Source: Cannabis sativa (Eukaryota; Streptophyta; Magnoliopsida; Rosales; Cannabaceae). Taken from it: a stretch of 64,000 nt of DNA. The first letter of the stretch is position 1. Each line of letters opens with the position of its first letter. Position numbers and translations under genes: made by a program. Below are positions 59,145 to 64,000 of the stretch, in pieces. The notes beneath the pieces were generated by a model. That model saw nothing but the letters and a program-made list of their open reading frames with translations. It searched no databases and was not told the origin of the DNA. The stretch spans positions 20,478,136-20,542,135 of the forward strand of contig NC_083608.1 of NCBI RefSeq assembly GCF_029168945.1, read 5' to 3'.

Positions 59145-59740
59145 AAACTGTTAACGTACATTTTCATTAACTAATAAATAAGTCTTAATGTAATAAATAA
59201 ACTCTAGAATAATAATGAATAATCATATAAATAACAAGAAGGTTTTTAACGTGGAGTATGAAGAGTTAACTTCAAAACTACGTTAAAAACCTTCTTGTTA
59301 TTTATATTATTATGAGTAATTTATAGCATAAATACTTAAGTTTAACTCCTGTTGCAAATATATACTTAAGTTTAATTTTTGGCGGTAATAATACCTAAGT
59401 TATATTTGTAAAACTCTGTAGATACCTGACCGTTAAATGCTAAGTCATTATATTTAAACTATTTTTTAAAAAAATAATAAAAATTTAATGACTTTGACCA
59501 ATTAAGAATTTCCATGTGGTAATTTACTCAACAGTTAACAACCAGGTACCTACAGAAGTTCTAAAATTATAACTTAGGTATTATTACTGCCAAAAATTAA
59601 ACTTAAGTATTTATTTTCAATTGGGAGTTAAACTTAGATATTTATGATACAAATTACTCTATTATTATTCTAGAGTTTATTTATTACATTAAGGTTTATT
59701 TATTAGTTAACAAAAATCTGCGTTAACAATGCAGTAAGTT
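59145..59740. repeat. Long palindrome with a MITE nested in its right arm
   Basis: The outer arms 59166-59216 and 59661-59711 are nearly perfect inverses (AATAAATAAACTCTAGAATA). The inner arms 59227-59252 and 59280-59305 are perfect (ACAAGAAGGTTTTTAACG) around a 27-base loop. The foldback at 59314-59659 interrupts the right arm inside an ATTATTATTAT tract. Confidence 0.75.
59314..59659. mobile_element. MITE-like foldback, 346 bp
   Basis: Terminal inverted repeats of about 90 bp, starting GAGTAATTTATAGCATAAAT and ending with its approximate inverse ATTACTC. Flanked by TAT-type repeats, consistent with a 3-bp or longer duplication in a repetitive target. Confidence 0.7.
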
Positions 59741-60761
59741 GATACTGAGTACAACCTATCAGATCCTATTACATAGATAATGTCAAATGCTACATTTGAT
59801 CAAGACATCAAGTATATGAGATTAAATTGAAATGCAATTTAGTTTTATATTAGTGTAAGTGAGAGTTTGTTGATATTTTATACTCTAAATAAAATTCAAT
59901 TCAATGTAATTGTATTTACTTTCAATAAACATCAAAATTCATACCATGACCTAGTAATATGCTTTGTTTACATGTTTGTTACATGATTATAGATTTAATA
60001 TATAAGTTCTATTAAAGCTCAAACATATAGTTACTCACAATTACAGTGATGTCATCACAGTAGAAAGTAATTGTGATTATATACTTCAAATTATTTAGTC
60101 CCACGAGTTATCAGTGCATTGAATTTACACTGACGTGATAATCAACGATAAGATTTCCTTACACTTAGGTGAGTGGATTGTCTTTTCCAAGGCATTAGTA
60201 AAGTAAGTCAGGATCGGATGTATCGGCCATACATCGAACTAGACCAATATTAACAGTGGAAAAGATATCATAAACTTATTGTTATATTTTTTCTAAGTCA
60301 ATAGCACTTAATTTATCATAGATTATTTGATCTCAATCTCGAGATGGTTAAACTCTAGCTTAAATGTATGGCACATGTTCTTTGACTTGTTCATTACCTG
60401 CTTACTTACAGGGCTAGCCCATACTTACATCTTGGGAACTCGGTGGTGCAATTGAGCGGGAGCGATAATCATAGATTTGGACAAATATAACTTCTATGTC
60501 TATTAGAAGTGAAATGATAGTTTCCTTAGAGCTTGGCTTAACGCGATAAATGATAGAGCACTCATTTCAATAATTATATTCGTTTCTCAAAATATCATTT
60601 ACAAGTAGCTAATTATTTTAAGGATAAAATATAATGAAGGGTAAAATAATATTTTTTTCCCTACTCAATATAAACTGTCTATAAAGGATCAATGATTGTT
60701 ATAATTGAAACAATGGATAAATTCATAGCGTATCTATACTTGGTTTATAGAGTGTTCTAAA

Positions 60762-61910
<1,149 letters not shown>

Positions 61911-62786
61911 AGAATTTCTTATTAGGAGCTTGGTTACATAGGCCCATGGTTCCTACATTGTCTGGGATAATATCATCTAGTAGAATCAACTGATCGGTTT
62001 AATAAGTCAATCAGAATTCAAAAATAGACTGTCTTATTTGAGAATTTTTACAAAATTTTGGCAATTTTAAGAAGAAAAGAAAATATAGGTTTATTTGTTA
62101 ATTAGTACACTTTGTGAGTCTAATTAATAAATATATTTAAATTATATTTTATTTGATAATTATTTATAATTATTAAAATAAAATTGATATTTAAATAATT
62201 AGATGAGATAAGTGATAAAATAAAACAAGACACTTAAATTTTATTAGTTGAAATAAAATGACAAAAATCTAACTCTAAAGCCCATAATATATTGAGCCCT
62301 ATGAGTTAGATATCAGCCCAAATCTTTATTTAAGCCCGTCTCATTTAAACCTAATTCTATGTGAATGCTTATAAAAAGAAGAAGAAGAAGAAGATTGAAA
62401 AATCTACTGTCTGATCTTGATGTTCTCTTCCATTCACATATTTCGAATTGCATACACCATGGAATTTGAATTCTCACTCTCAAAATCTGTTTCAAAGGTG
62501 ATTTGAGTATTAGCCCACACTATTCAAGGTGATACCCAGGCCTTTGTGAAAGACTGTGATGAACATAATCGAAGGAGGAGAAGATCCAAGTTCAGATCTT
62601 GATAATACTCTGCCATAGATCTGAACGGAAGGAGACAATTTATTTCGCTGCAACCACTATAAGGATTTCTATATCCCTTGATGTGTGTAATTTATTATTT
62701 TAGGAATTTCTATATTAAGATGTTAGATTAGTCATAATTAACATACATGAATAGTAAATAAGATACTGATAAAAGATTTTCCAACA

Positions 62787-62850
62787 CTAACTGCCTCAAT
62801 ATGTACAATCATCATCTAGCCCGAACTTACTATTGTTCAGCATTTGCCTT
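62787..62850. other. Short spacer between LTRs J and K
   Basis: 64 bases with no primer-binding site adjacent to K, so K is more likely a 3' LTR of a minus-strand element lying to the right, or a solo LTR. Confidence 0.5.
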
Positions 62851-63199
62851 TGTTGGAAATTATTTTACCAGGATCTTAGATCTACTCACAAGTATGTTGA
62901 TTAACACCCTAAATATGAACTTTCTAAAACGATGAAATAAACACATATAAAGTTTAGTAAACCTTACATTGGGTGCAGCGGAATAATATGACTCCTTCTG
63001 TTCAGATCTCTAACCCTTGTATCCTTTCTGTCGCAGAGTATTATCAAGATCTGAACATGGATCTCTTTCTCTGATACTTTAGTGCTGAAACTCCTTCTTG
63101 CTGAAAGTCTTTCTTCACGATCTTCCTCACTATGATTGAGGTATCACTTGCTGTGTGTGGGCACTACTCTAATCACTAAGTATTTCGAAATCTTAAGGA

Positions 63200-63292
<93 letters not shown>

Positions 63293-64000
63293 CGGCCAAG
63301 GTAGAGAGAGAAGGCTCAGGTTTTTCTTAATGAGAAGTGTAATTTTCCTGAAGCCTTCACTATCTATTTATAGCATTCCACTAGGGTTAGGTTTGAATTA
63401 TTTGGCATTAAAATAATGAAAATATCATAGGATAATTCCTATAAAAGTGGCCGGCCATGGCAGTATGGATTTGGGCCTCACTTTTTGCAATTTTGCAGTT
63501 TTATCATTTTTGCATCTGATTTTCTCAAAAACGCTAATTTTCAAATTCAACTATTTAAATGCCAATTCTAACTATTTAATAACTATAAATAATTATTAAA
63601 TAATATTGTCATTTATCATATTTATTAATTGAACCATACAAAGTATCATAATTAACAAATATGCCCCTAAAACTCTTTCTTTACAATTTCACCCTTACTT
63701 AGTGAAAAATTCACAAATAGACATAGTCTAATTTGAGAATTATAATTGATTAATCAAAACCAATTATATGAGTCTTACAAGCAATATTATCTCAACTAGT
63801 GGGGGGACCATGGGTCTATATAACCGAGCTTCCAATAAGCTGATCAAGAATTTATTACCTAAATTCACTGACTTATTAATTCTTCGTTGAATCCACGCAT
63901 AGAACTTAGAATTGCACTCTCAGTATATAAAATGCTCTATATGTTCCACCATATAGACACATCATTAGTTATCCATTGTTATAATCCTAATTTGATCAAT
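62851..64000 (-). repeat. Copia LTR K (A family), cut by the window end
   Basis: Starts TGTTGGAAATTATTTTACC and is closely similar to LTR A (14335-16227) base for base over long stretches, apart from a large (GA)n expansion. Confidence 0.88.
63204..63288. repeat. (GA)n microsatellite, about 42 units, inside LTR K
   Basis: The same site in LTR A (about 14682-14696) has only a few GA units, so this is a local expansion. The 64-codon ORF across it is an artefact. Confidence 0.95.

Noticed and set aside
63136..63330. 64-codon plus ORF rich in Arg-Glu
   Set aside because: It is the translation of the (GA)n microsatellite in LTR K.

Overview
The window is nuclear DNA of a flowering plant, most likely a eudicot. 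It is strongly AT-rich and holds one intron-containing host gene among nested plant LTR retrotransposons, Helitron ends, foldback elements, a CACTA-like insertion and solo LTRs. I cannot name the species from sequence alone. Nothing looks bacterial or organellar, and there is no CRISPR array, operon, rRNA array or convincing tRNA gene.

Layout. (1) 1-16227: a minus-strand Ty1/copia element (A) with a decayed pol fragment, a very long untranslated leader, a primer-binding site and its 5' LTR. A 9.5-kb LARD-like element (B, 3503-12993, target duplication CATAG) with 2.83-kb LTRs and no coding capacity is inserted in the leader. (2) 16701-20786: two plus-strand LTRs (C, D) of the same copia family. 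(3) 20787-25122: a second minus-strand copy (E) with a broken gag and a leader parallel to that of A; it gives the empty-site version of the B insertion. (4) 25123-31341: a minus-strand Athila-type Ty3/gypsy derivative (F) with gag-protease broken by three stops and no reverse transcriptase or integrase. (5) 31475-32236: a Cassandra TRIM (target duplication GGTTT) carrying 5S-rRNA-like sequence in only one LTR, inside a possible solo LTR (G). (6) 34850-45704: a full-length minus-strand SIRE-type copia element (H, target duplication AGAGT) with gag, pol and an extra third ORF, inserted in one arm of an older inverted repeat. (7) 46922-49677: two Helitron 3' ends, one with a plausible 5' end. 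(8) 50046-about 54900: the host gene, a DDX3/Ded1-type DEAD-box RNA helicase with six coding exons (620 residues). (9) 56174-57270: a solo SIRE-like LTR (target duplication TAACT). (10) 58582-59740: two foldback/MITE structures. (11) 59868-64000: a plus LTR (J) carrying a CACTA-like insertion, then a minus LTR (K) running off the window.

Only the helicase looks like a functioning host gene. The main unexplained structures are in non-coding parts of the retroelements: arrays of short hairpins whose loops are conserved while their stems differ (SIRE LTR transcript leader; copia leader upstream of gag), and a degenerate tandem array with an exact 192-bp period in the LARD LTRs. I found no evidence for a new protein-based system.
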